From assembly GCA_001600635.1 (NCBI GenBank), contig BCKL01000007.1, positions 1,091,777-1,155,776 of the forward strand: a stretch of 64,000 bases of DNA, written 5' to 3'. Under the pieces are notes generated by a model, which saw only the letters and a list, made by a program, of their open reading frames with translations, searched no databases and was not told the origin of the DNA. Below, piece by piece: positions 10,664-21,810 of the stretch (its first letter is position 1; every line of letters starts with the position of its first letter). A program made the position numbers and the translations under genes. Origin of the DNA: Leucosporidium creatinivorum. Lineage: Eukaryota > Basidiomycota > Microbotryomycetes > Leucosporidiales > Leucosporidiaceae.

Positions 10664-11390
10664 GGCAGAGGAGGACCCCGTCGCCTCGGTCGGCTTTCGC
10701 TCCTCCCCTGCCGAGAAGTCGAAGATCCTCGATTTGGTCGAAGGAAGAAGTGTACATTGGAGGAGGGCTTTGAAATCTTGTACACATCCCATAGAGCCGC
10801 TGCTGAGATCGTCAGAAGTCCTACAGAGCTCCTTCGAGACCTCGACTTCGGCGGCGGAGGCAGGCCTTCCCGACCGAGCGGCCTGAGCTCTCGCCTATTC
10901 CTGCACAGCGCGGTGAGGTGGGAAGGTGTCTAATGGTAGATCTGTAGTGATACAAGGTCGTGACAGACCCGTAGTTCACTCGTATTGCTTCACTCTGCCC
11001 TGTTCGGCTCTTCTCGGCGCCTCTCGGCGCTCGCTCAAGTTCTCGGTCGAATCGTCTCTCCCTCTGCCCCCAACGAGAGTGAGGGGAAAACGTCTAAGGC
11101 CAATGTTACAGGGGTATCGTAGTTTAAACCTTCGCCGACTTGCCGCTCTTCCTGTGTAGCGTGAGAGAGGGGAAGAGTCAGCGATCCGCTCTTCGGCGAC
11201 GGCAGAAAGGGGAGAAGAAGAAGCTTACGAGGTGAGCTTGGCCTTCTCAATCTCGGCCTGCTTTGCGCGAATGAGGCCGTTCTTGTACTTGACGATATCA
11301 ACATCCTGCTTACTCAGGTCGACAATCTGTTGATGCAGGTGAACAGGTCAGCGTCCAGGTCAAAGTCGAGCCGAAAGAAGCGAAACGCAC
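10664..11390 (-). repeat. Right arm of inverted repeat (true ARB1 3' end and flank)
   Basis: Reverse-complement partner of 6366-7128. It includes intron 10 and the last two exons of functional ARB1 plus about 460 bases beyond its stop. The pair frames the whole glyoxal oxidase 2 gene. Confidence 0.8.
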
Positions 11391-13856
11391 CTTCTTGTCC
11401 TTGACCTCCCACAGCTGCTGCGCGACTTGCGAAATGAGACGGAAGTCGTGGGAAACGATGACGACTCCTCCGGTGAAGGCGTTGATGGCCTTAGCGAGAG
11501 CATCGATCGAGCCCATATCCTACGAGCGGGAGGGAAGACAAGGTCAGCGAGAAAAGAAGTTGAGAGAGACGGCAGATGCGACGAACCAAATGGTTAGTAG
11601 GCTCATCGAGAAGGAGGACATCAGGGCGCTCGAGGGCGAGCTGGGCGAAGACGACACTGCGAGGAGAAAGCGAGAAAGTCAGCTCAGCGCCGAGGAGGGC
11701 GAGAGAACTCAGCGAGGAGTAACGCACCGGTTACGGAGTCCATCGGAAAGCTGGTTGATGGGCGAGGTCTGGTGAGTTCCCGAGATTCCGAAACGTCCAA
11801 TGGCGGCACGGAAGAACTGGATGTCCTTGTCGGGGAACTTGGACTTGAAGGTCGACTCGAAGTACTCGAGGGGGGAGAGGTTGTAAGGGAGCTGGTCGGC
11901 CGAGTGCTGCGAGTACTTGGCGAGCTTGAGCGAAGGGTGGCGCGAGACGGTTCCCTGGATGGGCTGGAGCTGGCCGGTGATGAGGTTGAGGAGGGTCGAC
12001 TTTCCGGTTCCGTTCTGTCCGACAATGGCGATACGCGAGTCCATGCTGATGAGAGAGAAGGGTCAGCGTCTCATCTTCTAAACACTCGTAAAGCGAACTC
12101 ACTCGATACCGACGGAGAGGTCCTTGTAGAGGGCGTCGGACATCTTGCCCGAGTAGGCGAAGGCGACGTCGGAGAAGGCGATGATGGGAGGGGGGAGCTT
12201 GCGGACCTCCTCGAAGTTGAAGAAGAGAGCCTTGGGCTCCATGACCTTCTCGATGAAGCCAGCGGCCTCCATCTTGTCAATAATCTTCTGCTTCGACTTG
12301 GCCTGCTTGACCAAGTTGGCGTAGGTTCCGGCCGAGGCGATGAAGCTGTGTAGACGATTCGGTCAGCGATCGCTCACGCTCCGGGCGCGCCAAACCGAAC
12401 TCACTCTTTGATGTGCTTGATCTCATCCTGCTGCTTCTGGTAGGCCTTCATCTGGTTGGTCTCATTCTCGGCCTTGGTCCTGACGTAGGTGGTGTAGTTA
12501 CCACCGTAAGTGAGGAACTTCTTTTGGAGGGTGAGGTCGAGGATGTTGGTGCAGACCTGCAGATCGCGGAAACAAGAGTCAGCTTCCGAGCCGACGAACG
12601 AGCGCCGAAGGGCAAGAGCTCAAACGCACGGAGTCCATGAAGTCCTGGGAATGGGAGGTGATGACGAGAATGTTGGAGTAGGTGGAGAGGTACGCCTCGA
12701 GCCACACGACGGCCTCGAGATCCAAGTGGTTGGTAGGCTCGTCGAGGAGGAGGAGATGGGGGCGAATGGTGAGGGCCTTGGCGAGGGCGACACGCATCCT
12801 CCATCCTCCCGACATGTCCTTGGTGGCCTTGGCCATCATCTCGGTTCCGAAACCGAGTCCGTGGAGAATGGCACCGGCCTTGGACTCGAAAGTCGAGGGG
12901 TCGAGCTCCTCGAGCTCCTCGTACTTGAGCTCAAGTCCGAGATCGTCGACAACGTCGGCAATCGACATCTCCTCAATCTGGGCCTCGATACGGGCGGCCT
13001 TGTCGCGAGCGGATTGGACAATGTAGTCGAGGGCGGTCACGTCGGAAGGCTCGACCTCTCCCTGGACGAGGTAGATCTGTGACGACAATGGACTGGTGAG
13101 CTTTCTGTAGAGCGCGCTGGGCCGAGATTGAATGTACATCGATGTGCTCGGGAATCTCAACATCACGGGCAGCCATGGACTCGAGGAAAGTGGTCTACAG
13201 AGCGCATGCGAAAAGCGAATCAGTTCGTTTGCCCCAGCCGCGAAGTTCGTCGTCGAGCGCCGACGCACCTTTCCAGATCCATTCTCTCCGAGCAGACCGT
13301 AGCTGTAGGATAGTAGGCGTCAGTTCTGTGATTTCCGACACTTGGATACCTCAGAACTCACCGCTGGCCGTAGTTGAGGTTGAAGTCGGCGTTCTCGATG
13401 AGAAGGCGTCCGTGGAAAGAGAGCGAGTAGCTGACAATCTGGATGTCACGGCTCTGCGAGTCGGAAGCGAGGACTCCGTTACCGGAACGGTCAGTCTGCA
13501 GGCGCAGCTTGGCCATCGAGAGGTCCTCCTCGGATCCATTGGCCGAGACGTTGGTGAGGGGAGTGTTGGCGGAGGAGCCAGCCTTGGAAGAGGTGGCACT
13601 CGACGATCCTCCCTTAGCGGCAGCCTTGGCGGCCTACAAAGGTGCAGAACGGTCATACAGCAGAGACGGGGAAGGAGCGAGAGAGAGATGAAGGAGCGAG
13701 GGTCAGCGGATGCGTCTCAACGAAAGCTTGAGTCGCGCTCTTGTGTAGCTTCAAACTGCTGTAGACCAAAACGGATGGGTCGGGGTTGAAAGAGCGAAAA
13801 ATGGGCTTCACCTTCTCGGCCTGGCGTTTCGCTTTCGATGCAGAAATGGGCGCCAT
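11124..13856 (-). CDS. ARB1: ARB1, ABCF-type ATPase for ribosome biogenesis
   Basis: Cytosolic/nuclear twin-ATPase ABC protein (ABCF2 group) acting in 40S/60S ribosome biogenesis in yeast. Twelve exons: 13856-13812, 13633-13362, 13302-13269, 13194-13138, 13076-12630, 12556-12405, 12345-12103, 12045-11728, 11656-11587, 11519-11391, 11326-11229, 11151-11124; 630 residues, close to the yeast 610. Domain 1 has [17 protein letters not shown] (Walker A), [15 protein letters not shown] (signature) and [15 protein letters not shown] (Walker B). Domain 2 has [13 protein letters not shown], a divergent signature LSDGLRNR and [12 protein letters not shown]. There is no membrane segment, as expected for ABCF. 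Start [15 protein letters not shown] resembles yeast Arb1. Intron 9 uses donor GTTCGT. Both ends of this gene have been copied nearby. Confidence 0.95.
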
Positions 13857-14287
13857 CTTGGAATTTGGTGGAGGAGAAGAGGAGAACGACGACTTTTCGA
13901 CAATACACCTCCCAACGAAGGGGGCTCCCTTTCGTCATACCAGAGCAGGGTCCGAGGGTCACCAACGATCATCCTACAGCTTCCCCAGGACCAACAGCGA
14001 GTCTCGGCGGACGAGATCTCCCCCTCCCCCTTTCGGAGGTCAGAGACTCGCCGCCGAGAGTATGTGAAGCAGTAGAGGTGCAGCTCGGTAGTTAGAGTGA
14101 AAGAGGGGCACTTTAAAGTGAACCGACACTCTTCCGAATGACACAAGCGGGCTTGCATCGTTCTATAGCGCCTGAGGAGGGGCTCGGCGCTCTGTCAAAT
14201 CTTCGGACCTGCTCGGTTCACTCTTGAACAGTTCATTAGGACCCTCTTAGTAGTGGACAGCGTTTCTAAGCATGACATACATACACC
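13857..14287. promoter_or_regulatory. ARB1 promoter region and 3' flank of next gene
   Basis: Both neighbours are on the minus strand. This holds the ARB1 5' region and the 3' UTR of the small membrane protein. I see no specific motif or extra gene. Confidence 0.35.
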
Positions 14288-15036
14288 CTAAGCAAACCCC
14301 TGCTCCGACTTCCATGCTTCCTCAGCCCGCCTATGCACCGTCGGCCGAGTGAACTCCCGCTCTGCCTCCTCAGCGTCCCGCTTCTCGTCTTTCCGCGCGT
14401 CCCTCCCTTCACCGCCGACGAGCCATGCTTGTCGGAAGTGATCGCCTCGGTGGCGCCAGCCGAACTGAGGTGGCGTGAGGTCAGCTCGGCGACAAGGAGA
14501 AACGAGAGGGAGACGGCCTCGAGCTCACCTTGATTACGGCGGTTGTAAGTCCGATAGCGGCCGCTGTTCATTTAGAGAGATTAGTAATGACTTTCTTCAC
14601 CCTTTGCTGACCTCCAGCGACTCACCAACCGGGACCGAGGGTACAATGAGAGCGCCGATGGCAGGCAACGCTGCGCCGAAGGTCGTTCCAGCCAGCGCGG
14701 CGCACCCAGCAGCAATAGCAGTATACTTGACTGTAGACAGAGATGACTGGTCAGCTTTCACAAGCTCCTCTACAAGCTGCTGCCCCTCCTCAGCCCAGCT
14801 CGACGTCATTCGCGCCGCTTTGCAGAATCAAGCTTACAGTACCGCATCAACCTCCAGAACACAAACTTGGCTACATATCTCACTGTCCTGAGCGTCGACC
14901 TAGTTGTCAAAGAGCCTGGTCGAGCGGCAGCGTTGGTAGGATTGAGCAAGTAGCGTAAATTGGTCTTCGCCGTCGCCAGCGAGGTCTTGCTGGTAGGAGA
15001 CGGCACAGCAGCCTCTGCTGATGATGTTGCTGACAT
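14288..15036 (-). CDS. Small membrane protein of unknown function
   Basis: Four exons (15036-14838, 14730-14626, 14563-14529, 14464-14288) give 171 residues in a closed frame. Residues about 1-65 are Ser/Thr/Ala-rich and basic, then an alanine/glycine-rich hydrophobic stretch (YTAIAAGCAALAGTTFGAAL, continuing through PAIGALIVPSV and IGLTTAVI) forms one or two membrane spans. The tail from FGWRHRGD onward is highly charged (ARKDEKRDAEEAEREF) and probably a short helix. The layout suits an organelle-membrane protein; I do not recognise a family. Every intron has a good donor and acceptor, which supports a real gene. Confidence 0.65.
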
Positions 15037-15906
15037 GTTGCCAAGTAGCTGTAGACGAGGTGAAGTAGATGGAACGAACGAAGCGGAGGGCAACCCCGTC
15101 GCGAGCGACCGCGCTTCTTGCCTTCGACCTGATTCTGCTCACCTTCTCCTCATTGATCCTGAGCCTGTACCCATTCTGAATCTTTGACTGACAACTCCCT
15201 GCTCCGCCGACAACTCGCGTGCTGTCTCCGGCTCGCTCGGCGCTCCCTCTCCCTTTCGCACTCGACGAGCAGCTCTGCAGCTTTCGAGCAAGGGTTCTTG
15301 GAGTCTCACGAGGCCTTTGAAATACTCTTTCACGGGCGAGCGGGATGACAGAGCTGCAGCATCAATGGTCGCTCTTCTTACGACGACTCTCCCGCTCGCC
15401 GAACGGTTTCCTCGCGCTTGGCGGTCATCTGGTTCACTTGTAAGGACCTACGGATCACAGACTGACTTTTCAACAGCTCTCTTAAGCTTCCCTGAGCTCT
15501 CCTGCCCTCTAGCCGGAGGCAACAAAGCTCGGCGCTGGCGCAGGTGCCGGCTCGGTCGAAGCGCTGGGTGCTTCTTCCTCCCATCTGCAGCACTTGCGAC
15601 GAGCTACAGGAGCGTGACCGACGGGAAATTACCTTCGATGTCACCGAGGTGTACCGGCACCGAACGAGGTGCACACACCTCTCGTATTTAGGAGCACGGC
15701 CACCGAACACGAGCCGAGCGGCGAGCTCGATGGGACTGGAGGTCGTCATGATGGCTTACAGGAATAGTTGCGGGAGCAGGAGGATGATTCGTCGATGAAG
15801 GCCGTTTAAGCCATCACCTCGTATCGCACACCTCAATCGCCGGCGCACTCTGCGGACGCCGAGCAGGCTCGGCGGTCGGCGGAAGCTTCACTAAACGGCG
15901 GCCAGA
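15037..15906. other. Intergenic, no gene recognised
   Basis: About 870 bases with only short ORFs in both directions. Some intron-like GT...CTGAC...CAG tracts occur near 15080-15180, probably the 5' UTR of the small membrane protein. I see no conserved protein. Confidence 0.35.
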
Positions 15907-16193
15907 GGTGAGGGGAGTGTTGGCGGAGGAGCCAGCCTTGGAAGAGGTGGCACTCGACGATCCTCCCTTAGCGGCAGCCTTGGCGGCCTACAAAGGTGCA
16001 GAACGGTCATACAGCAGAGACGGGGAAGGAGCGAGAGAGATGAAGGAGCGAGGGTCAGCGGATGCGTCTCAACGAAAGCTTGAGTCGCGCTCTTGTGTAG
16101 CTTCGAACTGCTGTAGACCAAAACGGATGGGTCGGGGTTGGAAGAACGAAAAATGGGCTTCACCTTCTCGGCCTGGCGTTTCGCTTTCGATGC
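15907..16193 (-). pseudogene. Recent duplicate of the ARB1 5' end (fragment)
   Basis: A 287-base copy of 13553-13841 in the same orientation, covering exon 1 without its ATG, all of intron 1 and part of exon 2. I count about three substitutions and one two-base gap (about 98.5% identity), and the intron is retained, so it is a DNA-level and recent copy. It lacks a start codon and both ATPase domains, so it is not functional as ARB1. Confidence 0.9.
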
Positions 16194-16200
16194 TCTCCGG

Positions 16201-16290
16201 CTGCACTCGCCTACAGGTGTGAACTGCACTCGCCTACAGGTGTGAACTGCACTCGCCTACAGGTGTGAGCTGCACTCGCCTACAGTTGTG
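16201..16290 (+). repeat. Minisatellite, about four copies of a 23-base unit
   Basis: Units start at 16201, 16224, 16247 and 16270; the last is shorter and varied. The core is CTGCACTCGCCTACAG followed by GTGTGA. Each unit juxtaposes a CTACAG acceptor-like and a GTGTGA donor-like sequence. It begins 7 bases after the end of the ARB1 fragment. Confidence 0.9.
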
Positions 16291-16784
16291 TATGTCACTT
16301 CGCTCTGCTACAATGGCAGAAGACCCTCCCAGGAGCACTGGAGCAGAGACCTTGCCCTTCTTTCCTTCGCCGAGCACGGAAGGTGAGGGCCGAAACTTTC
16401 GCCGAAGGGCTCGGGATCTCCACGCGACTCGGGAGCTCACTCTGCAGCTAGTGAAGCCACATCCTGTAGGCCAATAGAAAGGCAGCGGAAACTCGGGATA
16501 TACTCGGGTGCAGCTCGGAAGGGAAGAATTCGCTGGCTAAGACACATCGTCAAAGGCACGATGCTCGGCGACCAAAATCCCCAGACTGACGATGAGGGAC
16601 GATGGCTGCATGACATGCATGTCGCTGTTCTGAGCCGTTTGGTGCCCTTCCCGGACGTTGATCACACAGCTCGGCATGGACGTCGCTGGTGGGGCACAAA
16701 CGTCCAGCGACGTCTCTCTCTCGCACTTTTCTCTTTCTGTCTCCTTGCTCGTCTTATCTCTGTGCTGGTCCACACGCTCACGAT
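16291..16784. promoter_or_regulatory. Probable promoter and 5' UTR of the next gene
   Basis: Region upstream of the plus-strand gene at 16785. Pyrimidine-rich tracts near 16715-16760 precede the start codon. No gene was recognised. Confidence 0.3.
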
Positions 16785-17548
16785 ATGGAGATGCCTGGAC
16801 GCTCCCGCTCTCACTCGACTAGCTGGACCAGCCGCCCTTCCTCCCCCTACGCCCAACTCAGCTCGGGCAAGGGTCACCGCTACGCCACTTCAACCAGCAG
16901 CCTCGCCAGCTCATTCGAAAGCGACACCACTCTCTGCGCATCACCAGACTCCCTATACCAACTCAAACCCTGGCGGGATCAGGCTTCGCGCCGCTCGAGC
17001 GTCCTCTCCTCCTCTTCGGTCGGCTCCACCCTCGGCGAGGCAGCTCCCGAGCATCACCTGCGCAGGTTCGCCCATCGTCAATGCGCTCTCCTTCGCGAGA
17101 GATATCCCACATGTCACATCATCGCCCTACCCCGAGGAGCACGGCCACCCAGCCTGCAGGTCTTTGGCTGTCGCGACCAGGATGGGGAGAGGATGGAGGA
17201 TGGGGAAGTCGAGTCGTATCAGACGATACTCTATTGCGGGCAGGTCGAGGAGGTGGTGATGGATTTCCTTGTGTTTGACAGTGGGCGCTTGGAGGTTGAA
17301 TCCGAGTGAGCCGCCCTCTGCTTCCCCTTGAACCCCACCTCGGTCTCGAAAGTTCGGCGCAGGCTGACGCCAGCTTGAACCACCCTCAGGATGTACGCTT
17401 TCGCTTCGAGCTCGTGGGAGAGGTTCGGGAAGTACATCTTCTTCGACCAGATTGTGAGTTGTGTTGTGAACGACTGCTCGGCGAGCAAGTCTCGGTGATC
17501 GTTTGCTGACCTCGGCTTCGTCCTGCCCTCTCAAAGGCGCCCATCTAG
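16785..17548 (+). CDS. Hypothetical Ser-rich protein, three exons
   Basis: Exons 16785-17305, 17390-17453 and 17537-17548 join to 198 residues in frame; introns have GTGAGC/GTGAGT donors, GCTGAC branch sites and CTCAG/AAAG acceptors, and the last exon encodes only API and the stop. The first 85 residues are Ser/Thr-rich and probably disordered; the remainder looks folded (LRRFAHRQCALLRERYPTC, ILYCGQVEEVVMDFLVFDSG, then WERFGKYIFFDQI). I do not recognise the family. The start MEMPGRSRS was chosen over an in-frame ATG at 16689 because the codons between look like leader sequence. Confidence 0.6.
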
Positions 17549-17946
17549 GCATGCATACGACAATATCATCACTCCATTATCCATAGATCCTCATCATACC
17601 CATATACGACGCTTCCTGATGACCGCACTGCCCACCGAGCCGCGCTCGGCGAACTCTGCTGTAGCACTCCCCATTCCGCTTCTGTTGTTACAATAAATCG
17701 AGTTATAGATTCACTTCGACGCTCGAAGCGAACCAGCCTATAGAGCTGCAGCTTCAAACCGACTCAGGTCGACCTCGAAAATGAGCGGCCTGGTTGCCCT
17801 CTCCCACAACCTCGTCTCCTCGTCTCTTCGCCTGACCAGCACATCAAAAGCTCAGTAGAGCACACCTGCCTGCTTCCCTACAGCTTCCACCTCCTACCAG
17901 CCAACACTTTCCAGACCCGCGTCAGCTTCCTCCAACTTCGTCGACC
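17549..17946. promoter_or_regulatory. RNA14 promoter region
   Basis: About 400 bases between convergent-side 3' sequence of the hypothetical gene and the RNA14 start; pyrimidine-rich near 17860-17940, as is common upstream of fungal starts. No defined element was recognised. Confidence 0.35.
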
Positions 17947-20900
17947 ATGTCGGACGCCCCGACTCCCGACCCTCGCCAGAGCGCCGCCGCCTCAGCTGCA
18001 GCAACACCGGAAGTGGCAGCAGAAGCTACGCCACCAGTGGAGATCGTCGCCCCTTCTGTCGCCGCCGCTGCAGAACTAGCCGCGCTGGGGCTGGGAGCCC
18101 CCTCGTCCTCTTCGCTGGACGCATCCATCTCAGCTACGCTCGCAATGGATACCTCCGCAAAGCCTACATCGGCAGATGATGCCATCGCCGAGAATGGAAC
18201 GAGTGCAGAGGCAGCAGCGGCCGCCGCCGCCGAAGGACTCGTGAAGCAGGAGGACGAGGGCGACCAAGTGATGGGAGATGAGACGGCCGATCCCGCGCTC
18301 GTCGCTGCTTCCGGATCAGACACTCCTCTCGCTGCCATTGTCGCCGGAGACGAGAGCCGTGTATCGTCTGAGCAGCCCGAAGGAACTCCCGTGCCAGACG
18401 CGCCCGCTGCCGAGTCAGGCAAGCCCGTCGTCAAGTCCAAGCCGACGAGCTCGCTCTCCCGCGTAGCTCAGCTTACGGCGAGGGTAGAGAAGGATCCGTT
18501 GGACGGAGAGGCTCAGCTCGCGCTGCTGCAGGATGCCGAGCAGAAGGGTGACCTGGAGAGGACCCGCGAGGTGTATGAAAACTTCCTCAAGGTCTTCCCC
18601 GACGCTGTGAGTAGTGAACGCATTTCTCTTCTGCGCTTGAGGAGAGGCTGTGCAGTCGTTGACGACTCGAGAGAACCTGTCGAGAGCTGACCTGCCGCTT
18701 CGCTTGTCCTCCCTCCGACGCTTGCAGGCTCGCCAATGGATCGGCTACTGCGACTTGGAGCTTTCGCATGGTCTCTTCGAGCGCGTGCAAGACATCTTTA
18801 TTCGCTGCCTTCGCCCCTCGTGCTCGGTCGAGCTGTGGAAGTTCTACCTCGATTTCGTCCGCCGGCGCAACCCCATCGACCTGTCGCAGGGAGAGCAAGC
18901 AAAGGCCGCGCGCGCTACCATCACCAAGAGCTTCGAGTTTGCGTTGAGCCATGTCGGCCAGGACCGCCGAGCGGGCGACATGTGGCAAGAGTACCTCGGT
19001 TTCCTCAAGGAAGGCAGCGTGAGTTGTCGCTCAGGCCGGAGAGAGGGAGAGAAGTTCCCTGTAGCACAGAGACTCACAGACGGGCTCCGCACACAGAACC
19101 GAGGAACATGGGAGGATCAGCAGCGAATGGACGCCCTTCGCAAGACCTACCAGCGCGCCGTTCAAATCCCTCTCAACAACGTCGAGCAGATCTGGCAGGA
19201 GTATAACCAGTTTGAGAACAACATGAGCAAGATGACGGTCAGTCGGCGTCTCACTTGCAGTGCACCTTGCTCCTCTTTCGCCGGTTCGGAGAGGCTTCAC
19301 TTGAGCCGAGAAACGAAACTGACTGGTCGCTTTTCCTCTCCTCGTGCCACGTTATCATACATACGTTTCTATTATCTCCTGCCCCTCGTCTCTCCTACAG
19401 GCCAAGAAGTTCGTCGGAGAGCTCTCCCCCGCCTACATGACCGCTCGCAAGGTGCTCCGCGAGCTTCGCGCCCTCTACGACGATCTCGCCGAGCCTGCCC
19501 TCCCTTTCCGCCCCAACTGGGAGGAGGGAGATCGCGAGGCGCTCGAACTTTGGCGCAAGTACCTCGCTTACGAGGAGAGCAACCCGCTCGACATCGAGGA
19601 CCCCGCCGTGCTGCAGGCTCGCGTCAGCTTCACCTACAAGAAGGCCGTCGCTTACTTGAGGTTCTTCTCCGAGGCTTGGTGAGCCTTTTTCGTCGTCGAC
19701 CTGTACCTCCTCATCCTGGCTGAACCTCCTCGTCTTCTCCCGCTCGCTCTGTATAGGTATCTCGCCGCCAACCACAACATCAAGCTCGGCAATACCGACG
19801 AGGCTACTCTCCTCCTCCACACCGGTCTCGTCGCCACCCCTGGCAGGTGTGTGGTCGTCTCTACGTCTCGCAGTCGAGCTCGGCTGACTTCGCCCTTTCC
19901 CCTTTCGCAGCCTGCTTCTCGGCTACACGCTCGCCGAGATCGAGGAAGGTCGCGGCGAGTTCGAGACATGCTACAAAACTTACGACAACCTCCTCGAGCA
20001 CTTCCACAAGGAGCTCGCCCAGCTCGACGCTGCCACGAAGGCGGAGGTCGCCGAGGCGATCGAGCAGTTCGAGGCGCAGGCGGTCGTCGAGGGAGATGAC
20101 GACGAGACGAGGCAGAAGACGGTGCAGGAGAAGGAGGAGGTCAAGGCCAACATCATCAAGAAGCACGAGGCTGCCGTCGAGAACGCCAAGCGAGGAGCGG
20201 CCAGCGTTTGGATCACCGAGATGCGTTTTGCGAGGAGGTCTGAGGTACGTTCAGCGCTCTTCTACGCTTCGATCTGCTTGCTGATCTCCCTCTGCCATCT
20301 CACAGGGCGTCAAGCAAGCTCGTTCTGTCTTCACCAAGGCCAGGAAGTCGCCTTATCTCGCTTGGCAGGTTGTCGAGGCGTCCGGTGAGTTCTTCCTTCG
20401 CCTTCGATTCGAAAAGTCGCGCTTACCGACCTCTCCTCGTAGCTACCATGGAGTTCTTCTGGAACAACGACCCGAAAGTCGCCACCAACGTCTTCGAGCT
20501 CGGCCTCAAGACCTTCTCTCAGGAGCCCGAATACGTCCTCCAATACCTCGACTACCTCATCCGCACCAACAACCCCAACAGTACGTCTCTATCGTCCCCT
20601 GCTCCTCTAGCGCTTCTACTAATCCTCTGGCTCTTCGCAGATGCTCGCGCTCTGTTCGAGCGTACTGTCGCCCTCGTCGAGCCCGAGAAGGCCAAGCCAG
20701 TCTGGGATCGCATGGCTCAGTACGAGTACCAGTACGGAGACTACCTCGCCGCCCAGAAGATCTTCCAGCGCTACTCGGAGGCCTTCCCCGATGGTGAGTT
20801 TCCCTCCGTTCTGAGTCCTCGCTCAGCGTAGCTGACTCCTCATGCCACTAGCTTCTCCCATCGAGCGCTTCGCTCAACGTCACGGCGCGCACGGCCTCGA

Positions 20901-21694
20901 GGACGCTATCACTCGCGACCTCGGCCTCGCTTCCCGCTCCTCCTCCCAGCGCGAGCGCCGGTCGTCCCGCTCTCCCTCCCCGTCTCGCAAGCGCAACGCT
21001 TCTGTCGACCCCGAAGCTGCCCTCGGCGGCGCTGGCGGACCTGAGCGAGGAGCAGGCGCCGACTACGGCGCAAAGCGCTTCAAGCCCAACCCTGAAGGAT
21101 CACCGGCGCCGTCTTCGAATGGAGGAGATGCCTCAGGTCAGAGGCCTTGGGGTCAGCCTCCGCCAGCAGTGGCAGGCGCTGCACCGACCGATGAGGTCGT
21201 CAGGAGGAGGCCAATCGAGTCGACCGCGGCGCCTGCGTTGACCAAGGCTCTGCCTTACATGCTCGACGCGAGGGGAGACAATATCGCAGTGCTCCCCGAC
21301 GCCGTCGTCTTCTTCTTGAGCATCCTTCCTCCCGCTGCTTCGTTCACTGGTGAGCCCTCTCGCTTTCGACCACTTCCTCGCCGAAGCTGACCTTCCCTCC
21401 TCACGCTCAGGACCCATGCTCGACCCGGCCACCCTCGTGGACATCATCAGCACCACTCTTCTTCCCGGCACCGCACCTGGTCCTGGCCTGCCGGGAGAGC
21501 GCCTTGGTATCCCACCGCGCCCCAAGCCAGCGGCGGGAGGCAGCAACGCCGGAGGCAGCACTCCTGTGGCGGCATACGGAGGGAGTGAGAGAAGGCCGTT
21601 GAGTCCTCAGCGACCTAGCGGCGGAGGAGGAGGATCGGATTATGGATACGGAAGGGGTAGCAGTGGAGGAGCGAGGGGCGGAAGGAGGTATTAG
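17947..21694 (+). CDS. RNA14: RNA14/CstF77-like mRNA 3'-end processing factor
   Basis: HAT-repeat scaffold of the cleavage and polyadenylation factor IA (yeast Rna14, human CSTF3), nuclear. Eleven exons: 17947-18606, 18728-19018, 19097-19237, 19401-19678, 19757-19846, 19911-20244, 20306-20384, 20443-20580, 20641-20793, 20852-21349, 21411-21694; 981 residues, frame closes at TAG. An acidic, Ala-rich N-terminal tail (about residues 1-165) precedes HAT repeats from VEKDPLDGEAQLALLQDA through RARAL-type helices to IERFAQRHG. Typical HAT features include WIGYCDLELSHG, LWKFYLDFVRRRNP, YQRAVQIPLNNVEQIW and LWRKYLAYEESNPL. The tail is Ser/Arg- then Gly/Pro-rich; it probably holds the Rna15-binding region. 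Repeat order and length fit RNA14. Confidence 0.92.
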
Positions 21695-21810
21695 ACTCGA
21701 TTTGCATTCCCGCCGAGCGCTCGAAATTTACTAGCTTATAACAGTGCCCTTCGCTTGAGAGAGATGGTGCAAGAGATGCGAAAATGACTAGTGTGTTCCT
21801 TGTGGGTCGT

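Noticed and set aside
12510-13082. Open frame antisense to ARB1
   Set aside because: The ARB1 strand encodes complete ABC motifs with correct splice sites; the antisense frame is a codon-bias shadow.
15139-15749. Short minus-strand frames upstream of the small membrane protein (for example MTTSSPIELAARLVFGG)
   Set aside because: No in-frame splice path to the gene at 15036 and no recognisable domain.
16561-17259. 232-codon plus-strand ORF overlapping the hypothetical gene at 16785
   Set aside because: The other frame has compatible splice sites and a conserved-looking C-terminal half; this one is Pro/Arg-rich without structure.
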